From Sulfuritalea sp. (GTDB lineage: Bacteria; Pseudomonadota; Gammaproteobacteria; Burkholderiales; Rhodocyclaceae), in NCBI GenBank assembly GCA_016708585.1, contig JADJFK010000023.1, forward strand, positions 12,464 through 76,463: 64,000 bases of DNA. Reading direction: 5' to 3'. A program made the position numbers and the translations under genes. Positions 55,735-64,000 of this stretch are shown here, piece after piece. Under the pieces are notes generated by a model that saw only the letters and a program-made list of their open reading frames with translations, had not been told where the DNA came from and did not search any database. Positions within the stretch are counted from its first letter, which is position 1. Every line of letters starts with the position of its first letter.

Positions 55735-56028
55735 CTACTTGAACTTGTAATAGGCCTGGTTCAGCCAGGCCGCGACGTGCGCCTCGTCCTCGGGGAACCA
55801 GCCGGCGTTGGTCTGCGCGCTGCAGGCGGCGACGCGCTGCCCCAGCGCCACGGCATTGTTGATCAGGCGCGGCTTGCGCGTGTACATGGCGGAACCGTCG
55901 CCGCCCAGCAACTTGACGTGGCAGGCCACGCACTGCTTGTCGTGCAGCGGCTTGCCCAGTTTCGGATCGCCGGCGGCCGCGGCCGGCAGCGACAACAGCA
56001 GGCACAGCAGGGGAATCGCGCTACGCAT
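55735..56028 (-). CDS. Small exported c-type cytochrome
   Basis: 97 residues from ATG 56028. A signal peptide (MRSAIPLLCLLLSLPAAAAG) precedes the haem-binding CVACH at residues about 42-46 of the precursor. The usual Met axial ligand is probably in DGSAMYTRKPRL. The short C-terminal helices end WLNQAYYKFK. The family is the one found as stand-alone cytochromes with sensor domains in Rhodocyclales; the partner is unknown. It acts in the periplasm. Confidence 0.82.
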   Translation of the reverse strand: MRSAIPLLCLLLSLPAAAAGDPKLGKPLHDKQCVACHVKLLGGDGSAMYTRKPRLINNAVALGQRVAACSAQTNAGWFPEDEAHVAAWLNQAYYKFK

Positions 56029-56058
56029 GGCTTTGCTCCCGGGGGCTTGCGGCATTCA

Positions 56059-56310
56059 TCACTGCAGGTAGGTGATTTCCATCTGCGAATCGAGCCCGGT
56101 CACCATGTCGAGGATCTCGTCGGTGAACTTGCCGTCCTCGTCGCTCCAGGTCGCGTCCGGCGCCGTGGACGCGGTGACCAGCGGCGTGATGTCGAAATCG
56201 ACGAAGCGGTCGCCGACCTTGAGCACGTAGATGCCGGAAGGATGCTCGACCAGTTCCCAGTCGTCGGGTATTTCCAGCTCGGCATTCAGCACCAGCGACA
56301 GCTTTTTCAT
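56059..56310 (-). CDS. Conserved hypothetical small protein
   Basis: 83 residues from ATG 56310, preceded by GGAGAATTTC. KKLSLVLNAELEIPDDWELV, EHPSGIYVLKVGDRFVDFDI and WSDEDGKFTDEILDMVTGLD suggest a compact alpha/beta protein with many acidic residues. Not recognised. It is on the same strand as the cytochrome gene 30 bases downstream. Confidence 0.7.
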   Translation of the reverse strand: MKKLSLVLNAELEIPDDWELVEHPSGIYVLKVGDRFVDFDITPLVTASTAPDATWSDEDGKFTDEILDMVTGLDSQMEITYLQ

Positions 56311-56391
56311 GAAATTCTCCAGAAAACAGGTTTCGGACGTGCATCCTAATCCATCCGGCCCCGGCAAGGTGCGCGCCGCCCCGCCAAAGGC

Positions 56392-57147
56392 TCAGTGCAC
56401 GCGCCGCGACTGCTGCCAGGCGATGACCGCCTGATTCGCCTGGGCGAACATCGGCTCCGATACCTCGCGCGGCAGGGCCTGGCGCAGGGCGACGAAGAGG
56501 CCTTCGGTGGTTTCGCGGGCGAGGTCCGTGCCGGCGGCGGCATCCGCCAGGCAGCGCATCTGGATGCTGGCCAGCGCATCGGCCACCAGGCGCCAGCCCA
56601 GGGTCGGCATATGGCCGACCAGCGCCACCAGCATGCCGCCCAGCGCGGCGAGGATCGCCCGCGCTTCGTCGCGGTCGTCGCAGGCGATCATGGCGTGCCA
56701 CAGCGCCAGGTGGATGTTGCGCCGCAGTTCCATCTTGAAATCGACGGCATCGCCCTCGGCCTGCTCGATCGCGGCATAGCGCTGCTGGAAACGCGCATCG
56801 TCGGCCGCGTCCAGCGCACTGCGCATGCCGCCGAGCAGGATGCTGACACCGGGCAGCGCAGCGAGCCGGAAGGCCTGCCCATAGGCCAGCGCCCACTGGT
56901 CGATGCCGCTGGCGAGCAAGGCCAGGCGCAGCGCGCGCGCATCGTCGCCCGGCGCCGCGCGCGCCCAGTTGTTCGCGCGCTCCTGCATCCCGGCCACCGC
57001 CGCCTGCAACGCCGCCTCGTCGCCCTCCAGCGTCAGGCGAAAGATCAGGGTGAAGGCATCCTGCGCCATGCGCGCGGCCAGGCGCTGCACCTCGGGCGGC
57101 GCAAGATCCGCGAGGCCGTCGGCGGGCGGCTGGAAGGCTTCGGTCAT
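56392..57147 (-). CDS. Hypothetical helical protein
   Basis: 251 residues from ATG 57147, nearly all helical and Ala/Leu-rich: PPEVQRLAARMAQDAFTLIF, LRLALLASGIDQWALAYGQA, FRLAALPGVSILLGGMRSAL and EQAEGDAVDFKMELRRNIHL. There is no signal peptide or recognisable domain. It is divergent from the yaiI gene, with 30 bases between starts. The 82 bases between it and the previous gene hold only a short leader. Confidence 0.7.
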   Translation of the reverse strand: MTEAFQPPADGLADLAPPEVQRLAARMAQDAFTLIFRLTLEGDEAALQAAVAGMQERANNWARAAPGDDARALRLALLASGIDQWALAYGQAFRLAALPGVSILLGGMRSALDAADDARFQQRYAAIEQAEGDAVDFKMELRRNIHLALWHAMIACDDRDEARAILAALGGMLVALVGHMPTLGWRLVADALASIQMRCLADAAAGTDLARETTEGLFVALRQALPREVSEPMFAQANQAVIAWQQSRRVH

Positions 57148-57177
57148 AATTCGCTCCCCTTGCAATGGATTGCCATT

Positions 57178-57594
57178 ATGCAGATTTGGGTCGATGCCGA
57201 CGCCTGCCCCGGCGTGATCAAGGAAATCCTGTTCCGCGCCGCCACGCGGCACAGCCTGCCGCTGATCCTGGTCGCCAACCAGTGGCTGCGCGTGCCGCCC
57301 TCCCCCTGGATTCGCGCCGTGCAGGTGGCGCAGGGCTTCGACGTCGCCGACAGCCACATCGTCGAACAGGCGGCGGCCGGCGACCTGGTGATCACCGCCG
57401 ACATCCCGCTGGCGGCGCTGGTGATCGACAAGCAGGCCTTCGCCCTCAATCCGCGCGGCGAGTTCTACAGCGCGGAGAACATCCGGCAGGTGCTGGACAT
57501 GCGCAATTTCATGGATACCCTGCGCAGCAGCGGCGTCGAAACCGGCGGGCCGCCGGCCTTCAACCATGCCGACCGGCAGAACTTCGCCAACTAA
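57178..57594 (+). CDS. yaiI: YaiI/YqxD family protein (DUF188)
   Basis: 138 residues. QIWVDADACPGVIKEILFRA is the signature N-terminus with two conserved Asp and a Cys; VADSHIVEQAAAGDLVITAD and PLAALVIDKQAFALNPRGEF and TGGPPAFNHADRQNFAN at the C-terminus are also family marks. The fold is PIN-like, and a nuclease role is suspected, though none is shown. It is the last clean gene in the high-GC part of the window. Confidence 0.94.
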   Translation: MQIWVDADACPGVIKEILFRAATRHSLPLILVANQWLRVPPSPWIRAVQVAQGFDVADSHIVEQAAAGDLVITADIPLAALVIDKQAFALNPRGEFYSAENIRQVLDMRNFMDTLRSSGVETGGPPAFNHADRQNFAN

Positions 57595-57639
57595 ATCTGT
57601 CAGGCTAAGGGGTTTCGATTGAGCGGATCGTCCTGGCCT

Positions 57640-57816
57640 TTACGTAGCGCGAAGCCCTTCAGCGAGCTTGTCGTCTTCGACGTAGAAGACTTCCAGGCAC
57701 AGTGACGACGGGCGTACCGCGTTGACTATGAGTTGGCCCAGACGTAAGTCTGGGTCGAGTTGCCAGGCTGCCCTCAGTGCTTCCAGCACCTCATTGATTC
57801 GCGCGGGGTCTCGCAT
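57640..57816 (-). CDS. Short conserved hypothetical protein
   Basis: 58 residues from ATG 57816 to TAA at 57640: MRDPARINEVLEALRAAWQL then DPDLRLGQLIVNAVRP and SLCLEVFYVEDDKLAEGL. The pattern of an initial Asp-Pro, an amphipathic helix with EALRxxW, then PDLRLGQLI is common in small proteins of unknown role, some encoded near toxin-antitoxin or mobile genes. The frame has no interruptions, unlike the material to its right. Confidence 0.65.
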   Translation of the reverse strand: MRDPARINEVLEALRAAWQLDPDLRLGQLIVNAVRPSSLCLEVFYVEDDKLAEGLRAT

Positions 57817-57918
57817 TTTGTGATCCTGCTGTCAGATGCTTTCGTATCAAGTCAGTTTTCTCCCGCGCCGAGAGCTAGCTTTTTCAGTCTCAATGTCGAT
57901 GAGTGTCCCTCGTGTGAC

Positions 57919-58161
57919 CTAAGAGCGGCTAGATATGCGGGCTGATGACACGGTCAGCTTGCTCGGTGGACAAGGTCCATTAAGGCAAGCTTTGGCCCAA
58001 TGCTGATGGAAGCCGAGCTCGCCAACAATGTAGTCCGGTGCTCCCATCAATGGCGGACGTTGAAAGACTTCGCTCCTCCCGATAATCTGCAAATTTTGAC
58101 CTGTTGCGACGTAACCTATCTCTGCTCCAAGGTCAACACGCTTATTCGGGCAGTTCAGCAT
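57919..58161 (-). CDS. Hypothetical protein
   Basis: 80 residues from ATG 58161: LGAEIGYVATGQNLQIIGRS then EVFQRPPLMGAPDYIVGELG. The open frame extends upstream to just after the stop of the 58237 gene (QELLRIINSTEQRDAKLPIQ), but with no ATG, GTG or TTG start, so the true N-terminus is uncertain. No family is recognised. It is the downstream partner of a similar-sized hypothetical gene, which recalls small effector/immunity pairs; that is only a guess from layout. Confidence 0.45.
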   Translation of the reverse strand: MLNCPNKRVDLGAEIGYVATGQNLQIIGRSEVFQRPPLMGAPDYIVGELGFHQHWAKACLNGPCPPSKLTVSSARISSRS

Positions 58162-58236
58162 ATATCTTTGAATCGGTAGCTTGGCGTCTCGCTGCTCCGT
58201 GCTGTTAATGATGCGTAACAGCTCTTGCCTCTGTCG

Positions 58237-58770
58237 TCAGAAAGAGCATGCCCCGAGTATTTTCAACATCGCATCGAGCCATGAGTCAGGTGTTGGCCGA
58301 ATCCTCGGCATGACCTCATCGGTACTCTGATACAGCTTGAACAGCGGCAGCGCCATATGGAAATCATCACGGTTTCCCGGGCGGAATTCGTGTAGCCATT
58401 GGTCAAATGTGAGTTGACTCTCCGAAACATCGAATACGGGATCGAACCATTCGTGGAAATCCAGTAGCGTGCCGAAAGTTAAATCACCGTTGTCGTGGGT
58501 CATCCCAACAGTCCTTACCTCAAACCCGCGTGGACGGTCGTCGCCAAGCTCTTCCATCCAAGATCGCAACCAGGGATTGAGGGCATATGCGGCAAGCGTT
58601 CTCCGCCATCGGAAGTATGCCTTAGCACCTGAAACGCCTTCACAGTGTTTCCGAGTTGAAGCAAACGTCCAAACTTTCCGATTGATTGCCCTCCATTTTC
58701 GACCGCACAACAACATTGCACTACAATACCAGGATTGATCCCGAGACGCGCCAAGTGTCCAAGCAGGCAT
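58237..58770 (-). CDS. Hypothetical protein
   Basis: Up to 177 residues. The last 110 look like a real, conserved soluble protein: NPWLRSWMEELGDDRPRGFE, VRTVGMTHDNGDLTFGTLLD, FHEWFDPVFDVSESQLTFDQ and NRDDFHMALPLFKLYQSTDE. The first 60 residues are Cys/Arg-rich and less convincing, so the true start may be internal, or the start may be lost in sequence error. Not recognised. It is followed by the 58161 gene on the same strand. Confidence 0.5.
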   Translation of the reverse strand: MPAWTLGASRDQSWYCSAMLLCGRKWRAINRKVWTFASTRKHCEGVSGAKAYFRWRRTLAAYALNPWLRSWMEELGDDRPRGFEVRTVGMTHDNGDLTFGTLLDFHEWFDPVFDVSESQLTFDQWLHEFRPGNRDDFHMALPLFKLYQSTDEVMPRIRPTPDSWLDAMLKILGACSF

Positions 58771-58845
58771 TAGAGAAAGCTACAACGCCCTGTGGCAGCA
58801 CCTGAACAGGCAGCGATATTGTCAACCGGCGAGGGTTGCAACGGT

Positions 58846-59816
58846 TCAAGTCGGCGTACTTAGCATTCCATTCATGCTTCGCTCACACGTTTCCATTTTC
58901 GATGTATCAGACAGATTCTTCTCGCGACCTGAACAAGCTTTGTAGTTTCTATGTCTTGCAATGCGCTTTCCACGGGCAACAAGGACGGTGGTCGCGCGAT
59001 CGATATCCTTCAGCACTTCAGGGTTCGTGTTCGATAGACGCGCCAAACTGCCTTAGCTCAGTGAGCCTTTCTTGCCAAATCTCCCTGACCACCGGGTGAC
59101 GGACTACGTGTGCGCTCAATCCCGCTTTTTCCCATGGCGCATTTGTATGATTCCATACCCCAGTTCGCCAGGCTGCACACTCAAGAACCTTGCGGCGTTC
59201 ATTTAAGGTTCTGATCAATTGTTCCCGTCGTTCATCGCAGCGATCAAGTCAGCCTGCGTCTCGATCGTCCTCTCCAGGACTCCATCCGTTTTATTGCGGC
59301 GTTGGCTGCGAACACGTCTGCCAGAATACAATGGAAGGCTTCGGCAACCAGATGATGGTCATCCGTCGCGGTTTTTAAACTTGCAATTGCCTCACGCTGA
59401 GTGTTGGCGACAGATTTCATTTCGTAGAGAGCCACCTCGGTCTCGACAGTGCACCGCTTCATGTCCTCGAAGAGTTCCGTGGCGTAAATCCTGGCGCTGG
59501 CATGGTTTGCTTCCTCGGGAGCGGCGTGCATACCATCCCCAGTCCGCTGGTCGTCACGAAAACCATTGTCTGTACGGCGCGGAAGATCGCGTGATCTACT
59601 GCTGCCAGTTCCTCCGCCATCGTTCGTTGCTGACCCAGGCTCGCGTAAATGGATTCGGTCGAGACGACCATGGACACATGGGAATGGACCTGTGGCCCCA
59701 CCATCCCAGTTCGGAGGGTGCAACTGGGTCGCTCCGAGATCCGCGCTGGCGGAGTCGGACAACGTCCGGCAACGGCGACCGCCGCCGATACTCTGTATGA
59801 AATTACGGCGATCCAT
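58846..59816 (-). pseudogene. Tat-signal helical protein, broken by indels
   Basis: Starts at ATG 59816 with MDRRNFIQSI, a twin-arginine motif, and a GAAGG ribosome-binding site; a one-base shift gives AVAVAG, a signal-like end. Further frames follow in order: YASLGQQRTMAEELAAVDHA, ARIYATELFEDMKRCTVETE, VALYEMKSVANTQREAIASL, LIRTLNERRKVLE and PEVLKDIDRATTVLVARGKR. At least four frame changes occur. The whole would be a helical exported protein of about 300 residues. No family is recognised. It directly follows the FtsZ-like gene, so the two look like one operon. Confidence 0.5.
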
Positions 59817-59829
59817 GATGTGCCTTCGA

Positions 59830-60955
59830 TTGTGATGTTAAGCGGGATTGAAATGACTCTGTCCATTAGCGGCAGCAGTGACACGCGTTGAGCGTCCATA
59901 GAGTCATCAAGAAATAGACTGACAAGAACCGCAGTGTCCTCGGCACGATTCAGAAGAAGGATACGCATGGCGTCCTTATACTCCCTTAGTTCTAAAGTTG
60001 GGCTGGCAGTGATGCGGACGAGCATGTTCTGCCAGTGCCATTAGTCCCGGGAGTCGAGTACTTTGTAGTGAAAGGTAGTTCAGTAAATCTAATGATGCCG
60101 CACGCGCCACGATCAGCGCCGCGTGCAGTGGCTGAACCCGTTACAGAGATACCGGTGCCTTTCATTTGCCCAGCACAGATCGTCGACGTCATAATTTACG
60201 AGGCCGGGCAGATTGATGCTATCGACGATGCTGGCAATCGTGTGCTTAATCTGCATATCAGAATAGCGCACGGTCTTGCCGCAGGCTCACGTCCAGTTCG
60301 CGGCGATTGGCCGGGGCTTTCATGCGGAGATCGGATCAGTACATCCGAAAGCCGATTCAATTCATCCAAGCCATTCAAGGCCGCGTCCACGCGTCGGCCC
60401 TCAAACGCCAAGGGAGTTGTCACCGTCGCTACCGTCAGAATGTCCATTTCGCCAGCAACCTGCGCAACAACGGACGAAAGCTCCGTTCCGGTCCACCGCC
60501 CAAGCCGGCGACAACGGAATACTAGGGCGGCACCTCACCAACATCAGCAATCCTGCTCCGGGCCACGAAATGCCAAGGCCGTGGGCGATTTCCGGATGAC
60601 CCGCACCGTATCCGTCGCCAAGCAAGTCTTTATTCTCGCGCTTCCCGAATCACGCAGACGTCGACATCAGTATCAACGCAGATGTATTCCCGACTCCTGT
60701 AATCCTCTGCGGATCATAGGTTCGACGGCGTTAGCCTGCACCCTCCAACGCCGATCACTTTGGTGTTCGTCGCTATTCGATTCTGCTGTTCAACTACACG
60801 GTCGACCACGTCAATTTCGTCGGCAGTCTTGATTTTCGATTCCAGGCTTGCCAGGGCGATTGACGGCAATCCGATTCCCGGGAACATGGCTGCCCCCGAA
60901 GCCGCCAATAGAACCTTCAGAAGTTCTCTGCGCGTGCGCCGCCAGTTTTCCGCAT
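59830..60955 (-). pseudogene. FtsZ-like protein with Tat-like N-terminus, broken by indels
   Basis: Read across several frames, this follows FtsZ order: TNTKVIGVGG then NAVEPMIRRGLQ (G box), YICVDTDVDV, LLGDGYGAGHPEIA, VAGLGGGTGTELSSVVAQ (tubulin signature), DILTVATVTTPLAFEGRR, LNGLDELNRLSDVLI, INLPGLVNYDVDD and MLVRITASPTLELREY, with DDSMDAQRVSLL at the end. Upstream is RRTRRELLKVLLAASGAAM, a twin-arginine-like signal, beginning near 60955. There is no C-terminal linker or conserved FtsZ tail. Indels occur every 15-60 bases while residues stay conserved. That ratio suggests sequence error more than old decay. Confidence 0.7.
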
Positions 60956-61019
60956 GGATGCCATCAGATTTCTTTTAATGCGCGGTAGCTGGATTGTTCA
61001 TCAGCACGTTGACGCCCAC

Positions 61020-61860
61020 CGTCGCATCTCGCCATCTCACGCGCCGGTCATCCGATCGAAAATCGGAAAACGAAATTGCTTGAGGCGACTGCCAGGGATA
61101 TGTCTTTCCCGTGGAATCTCGAATACGCGACAACCGTGTTGAGCGCCCCCTCCAATTCACGTATGTTTGTGGAAAGGTTCTTGGCTATAAATCGCAGCAC
61201 GTCATTTCCTAAAGGCGATCTTTCCTGCTCTGCCTTGTCCCTCAACACATTCACCCGCAATTCAAAGTCAGGACTGTGGAGTTCGACTGTCTGGCCACCG
61301 TGAATCATGGATAGAGGTCGGGAATTCATAGCGACCACTTGACGTCTGAGTGGACCACTCTTGGGGCAAACATGGAGCGGTCATGACAATCAGGCTATTT
61401 CTTTCCGTAAGCCTGTCGAGCGTCCGAAGGAGATCTGCCTGAACCCGAAGGAGTTCTGCCTGAGCACCGGTCCCCAAGCAGACGCACTGGACGTCGTCCA
61501 GAACTGAGCACGTCGACTGAGTCGTGGAATTTCCCTGAATACATCTACGGCCCCTGATATGGTCCTCTGAGATCCCAAGAGTGCACCTATATTGGACTCG
61601 TGCGTGGACTCCTGGCTCATGGTGCTTGACCGCGCAGCCAATGGCCTGCATCAGGTGAGTTTTGCCTAGCCCACAATCACCATATATAACCAGCGGGTGA
61701 AGATGGGTACGGATTTCTGTCGAAGGCGAAAGCGACGGCACGAGAGCGTGTCGAGTGGCGCTACCTTCGATGAAGCTGGTCCCGAATGTAAAAAGTCGGG
61801 GAACAATCCAGCTGGGCGCGCTTTTTCGGCAAGCTCGGCGTCCGGACAGCTCCGTCACCT
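61020..61860 (-). pseudogene. DnaA-like AAA+ protein, broken by indels
   Basis: In order on the minus strand: RLFTFGTSFIEGSATRHALV, then PLVIYGDCGLGKTHLMQAIG (Walker A), VLDDVQC (Walker B), LLRTLDRLTERNSLIVMTAP (sensor I region), PDFELRVNVLRDKAEQE and FIAKNLSTNIRELEGALNTV then AYSRFHGKDI, the domain III end of DnaA. Domain IV (the DNA-binding helix-turn-helix) is not found; the frame decays after about 61050. Upstream, to about 62010, there are only weak candidates for the N-terminal domains. At least two frame changes occur. Confidence 0.7.
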
Positions 61861-62153
61861 GGACCAGTGGGGCCGGACAGATTGGTCGTATTCGGAATCA
61901 GCAACGTTCCCGGTGCATCCCCGGACGCATTGCGGCGGCAGTAATCGAGATACGCGTCGGAAATCTCGCCGGTTCATGGAGTTCTCCACGTGAATGTTGG
62001 TTATCAGTGCCGGCACGCTGAGATTGACTGCCGACCGGGAATGAATCCATTATCTGTGAGCGATACGACGCACTGTCGCAAGACGGCTGGACAATTCGCC
62101 ATCGACCAAGGTGAAGGATGCGTCCAATGGAAATATCGAACCGTGGAGGGGCC

Positions 62154-63140
62154 ATGCCCAAGAATCAGGACGCGCTGTTCCGCCAGTGGCACATGTTGCG
62201 GCGGGTGCCGCGCTACCCGCAGAAAATCACCGTTCAGGACATCCGGCGCGGACTGGCCGAGTCCGGCTTCGACATCACGGAGCGCTCCATCCAGCGCGAC
62301 CTGAACGGGACTCTCAAGGTTTTCCACTGTCCTGCGACGACAGGGGAAACCCTTCGGCTGGAGCTGGCGAAGGACGCGGCAAGCTTCGATCTGCCGGGCC
62401 TCTCCGTGCCGAGGCGCTGACCCTGGCGATGGCCAGCAACACCTGCGCGACTTGTTGCCAGCGCCGATGGTCGATCGGCTTCAACCTACTTCCAAGGCCG
62501 CCCGAGCGCCTTGATGTGGAACCGACGCCGCATCGAGGTCGGTCATGGCTGGACAAGGTGCGATCGGTGCCGCCCACCCAGCCGCTGTTGTCGCCCAGGA
62601 TCGACGCAGCGGTACAGGACGTCATTTCAGAAGCCTTGCTTTACGAGAAGCAGGTCAGCATTCGCTACCGTAAGCGCGAGGAAAAGACTACCGTCGACTA
62701 CCGCATTCATCCCCTGGCGCTGATCCAGAGGGGGCCGATGCTGTATCTCTATTGCCGTATTTTCGATTACGAAGATGCGCGCACTCTGGCGATCAATCGG
62801 ATTCAGTCGGCGGAATTGCTCCTGGACGATCGTGCCATCTATCCGAAAGACTTCTCCATCGACCGGCAGGCCGATCTCGGCACCTGGGGATTCGGGGCGG
62901 GAGAGAAGATCAAGGTCGAATTGATCTTCCAGGCCGGATATGGCGACCATCTCTTCGAGACGCCGCTCAGCACCGGATCAAGTAATCGAAGCGCTGCCCG
63001 GCGACGGGCTGTGCGTTACGGCGACGGTGGCGGATACACCGCAGTTGAAGTGGTGGCTCTTGGGATTCGGGGGCGGGGTAGAAGTTCGAAAGCCGGCGAC
63101 GCTCCGTGAATTCATGTCAGGCGGTGCCGCGCGGACCAAG
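62154..63140 (+). pseudogene. WYL-domain transcriptional regulator, broken by indels
   Basis: ATG 62154 has GGAGGGG upstream. The N-terminal helix-turn-helix reads QDALFRQWHMLRRVPRYPQK, ITVQDIRRGLAESGFDITER and SIQRDLN. After frame changes near 62320, 62350 and 62405 the WYL core follows: RSWLDKVRSVPPTQPLL, EALLYEKQVSIRYRKREEKT, YRIHPLALIQRGPMLYLYCR and DARTLAINRIQSAELL, then after about 62975 the WCX end, VIEALPGDGLCVTATVADTP and WWLLGFGGGVEV. Such regulators often control phage-defence loci. It is divergent from the DnaA/FtsZ-like genes and could control them or the gene downstream. Confidence 0.75.
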
Positions 63141-63219
63141 CAGTCGTTTACCTCAGCATCGCGACGTAACTTGTCGCAGTGCTGGTGCGTGATACGACAG
63201 GGGAACGAAGGAAGATTTG

Positions 63220-64000
63220 ATGAGAACGGCGAAATTTTCTGGTAGTACGGTGGCAATGGCCGCCTCTTTGAAATTCATGCGGCCAAGTCTTGCTGATGCC
63301 ACATCATCCGTTGGCAGTTGCTTCGATCTTTCCGCAGCGAGGAGACTTGTTATCGAACAGAGGTTACATCGCCGGTGCGACATGCTTCGGACCTTAGCGA
63401 GTATTGCGGTTCCTCGCAAAGAGGCCATTGAATACCTAGTCGGCAATGTAGATGCGATCGACTGCATAGATATTGCTTTCATGAATTGTCGCCAGAAGGG
63501 CGAGATCCTTTTGCAATTGAGACTTCCTTCCTCTTCTTGACGGGTCTTGTTCGACTGAAACGGACGTCGCCAATGAACTCTGGTGGACGCCAGAACTCTC
63601 CCAATACGGCAAATCAGAAGTTAAGGAACCACTGAGTGAATCGGCAGCCCTTGCTCTGGCACAGGCGCGATGAGCCACTAATACAAGGCTCTTGGTGCGG
63701 CAGGCCATTAGATGTTTCGGTGCCGAGCATCTCCCCATCAATGGCGCGAGCATTGAGCTTCCAGGACCACGAACTGTATCTACAGGTGCGCGGCGAAGAT
63801 CAGATGTCTATTAGAAGGCTGCCGAGGCACTGGCTCACCATGTTGGCTATAGGTTAGATCTGTCGTTATGGCGACAGGAACCAACGCCAGCGATTATTCG
63901 TGCGCTCTCGAGCAACTCTCGGGAAAAGATTGGAAATGAAACGAGGCGCAGTGGGGATGAACAGGGGAAAGGAATTGGCATATGGCGGTGTGCCAACGTG
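63220..64000 (+). pseudogene. Unrecognised gene after the WYL regulator, broken and cut by the window edge
   Basis: ATG 63220 follows GAAGGAAG. The first frame runs to 63540 (SLKFMRPSLADATSSVGSCF, RRLVIEQRLHRRCDMLRTLA). Other frames carry plausible coding blocks further on: ETDVANELWWTPELSQYGKS, EPLSESAALALAQAR and, at the edge, EALAHHVGYRLDLSLWRQEP then TPAIIRALSSNSREKIGNET. No family is recognised. The minus strand of 63153-63482 is also open, so even the coding strand is not fully certain; the ribosome-binding site and downstream blocks favour plus. Confidence 0.35.

Noticed and set aside
58800..64000. CRISPR array, tRNA gene or integrase marking an island
   Set aside because: No regular direct repeats, cloverleaf or recombinase motif was found on either strand.

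Overview
The window is about 64% GC for its first 57.6 kb, densely coded and Gram-negative in character: Poly-GlcNAc export genes, an LPS inner-core locus with MsbA, and the dnaQ-rnhA-methyltransferase-gloB-(caspase)-mltD order known from Proteobacteria. Codon use, the PgaA-D set and the wax-ester-synthase/hydrolase genes suggest a betaproteobacterium, probably near Rhodocyclales; that placement is inference. The last 6 kb have lower GC and are badly broken.

Layout. 1-3.8 kb: tail of a U32 peptidase, dusC, two toxin-antitoxin modules (VapBC-like on +, MazEF-like on -) separated by palindromic repeats, and a hemerythrin. 3.9-9.2 kb: pgaABCD for poly-N-acetylglucosamine. 9.4-11.4 kb: dgkA and an EptA/MCR-type phosphoethanolamine transferase. 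11.5-16.5 kb: a tightly packed six-gene set (thermostable-hemolysin GNAT-like, PPOX-fold, radical SAM, AMP ligase, haem-oxygenase-like di-iron oxidase, SDR) that looks like an uncharacterised small-molecule or lipid pathway. 16.6-19.3 kb: TPR protein and an OmpR/QseC-type two-component system. 19.4-38.3 kb: LPS core locus with WaaG, WaaP, further sugar kinases (one with three kinase-like units), two different carbamoyltransferases, an SxtJ/DUF5989/carbamoyltransferase/SGNH module, MsbA, glycosyltransferases and an FkbM methyltransferase. 38.4-43.7 kb: YejM-like sulfatase, wax ester synthase and two alpha/beta hydrolases. 43.8-50.3 kb: dnaQ-rnhA-gloB-mltD block with an inserted caspase pair. 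50.3-54.6 kb: dipeptide-type ABC importer. 54.6-57.6 kb: small housekeeping genes.

57.6-64 kb: short hypothetical genes, then indel-riddled but recognisable coding sequence. On the minus strand these are a DnaA-like protein, an FtsZ-like protein with a Tat-like N-terminus and no normal FtsZ tail, and a second Tat-signal helical protein. Divergent on the plus strand is a WYL-domain regulator followed by an unrecognised gene. This is the most unusual part of the window, but indels occur every few tens of bases, so sequence error at a contig end is a serious alternative to decay.

Two window-wide signals matter. A ~24-bp repeat (core GCGCCGACTTT) recurs in intergenic DNA and inside genes, where it is read in several frames. 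Five apparent frameshifts in otherwise intact genes (pgaC, sensor kinase, SGNH hydrolase, ABC ATPase twice) mostly fall at short homopolymers, which points to residual assembly indels.
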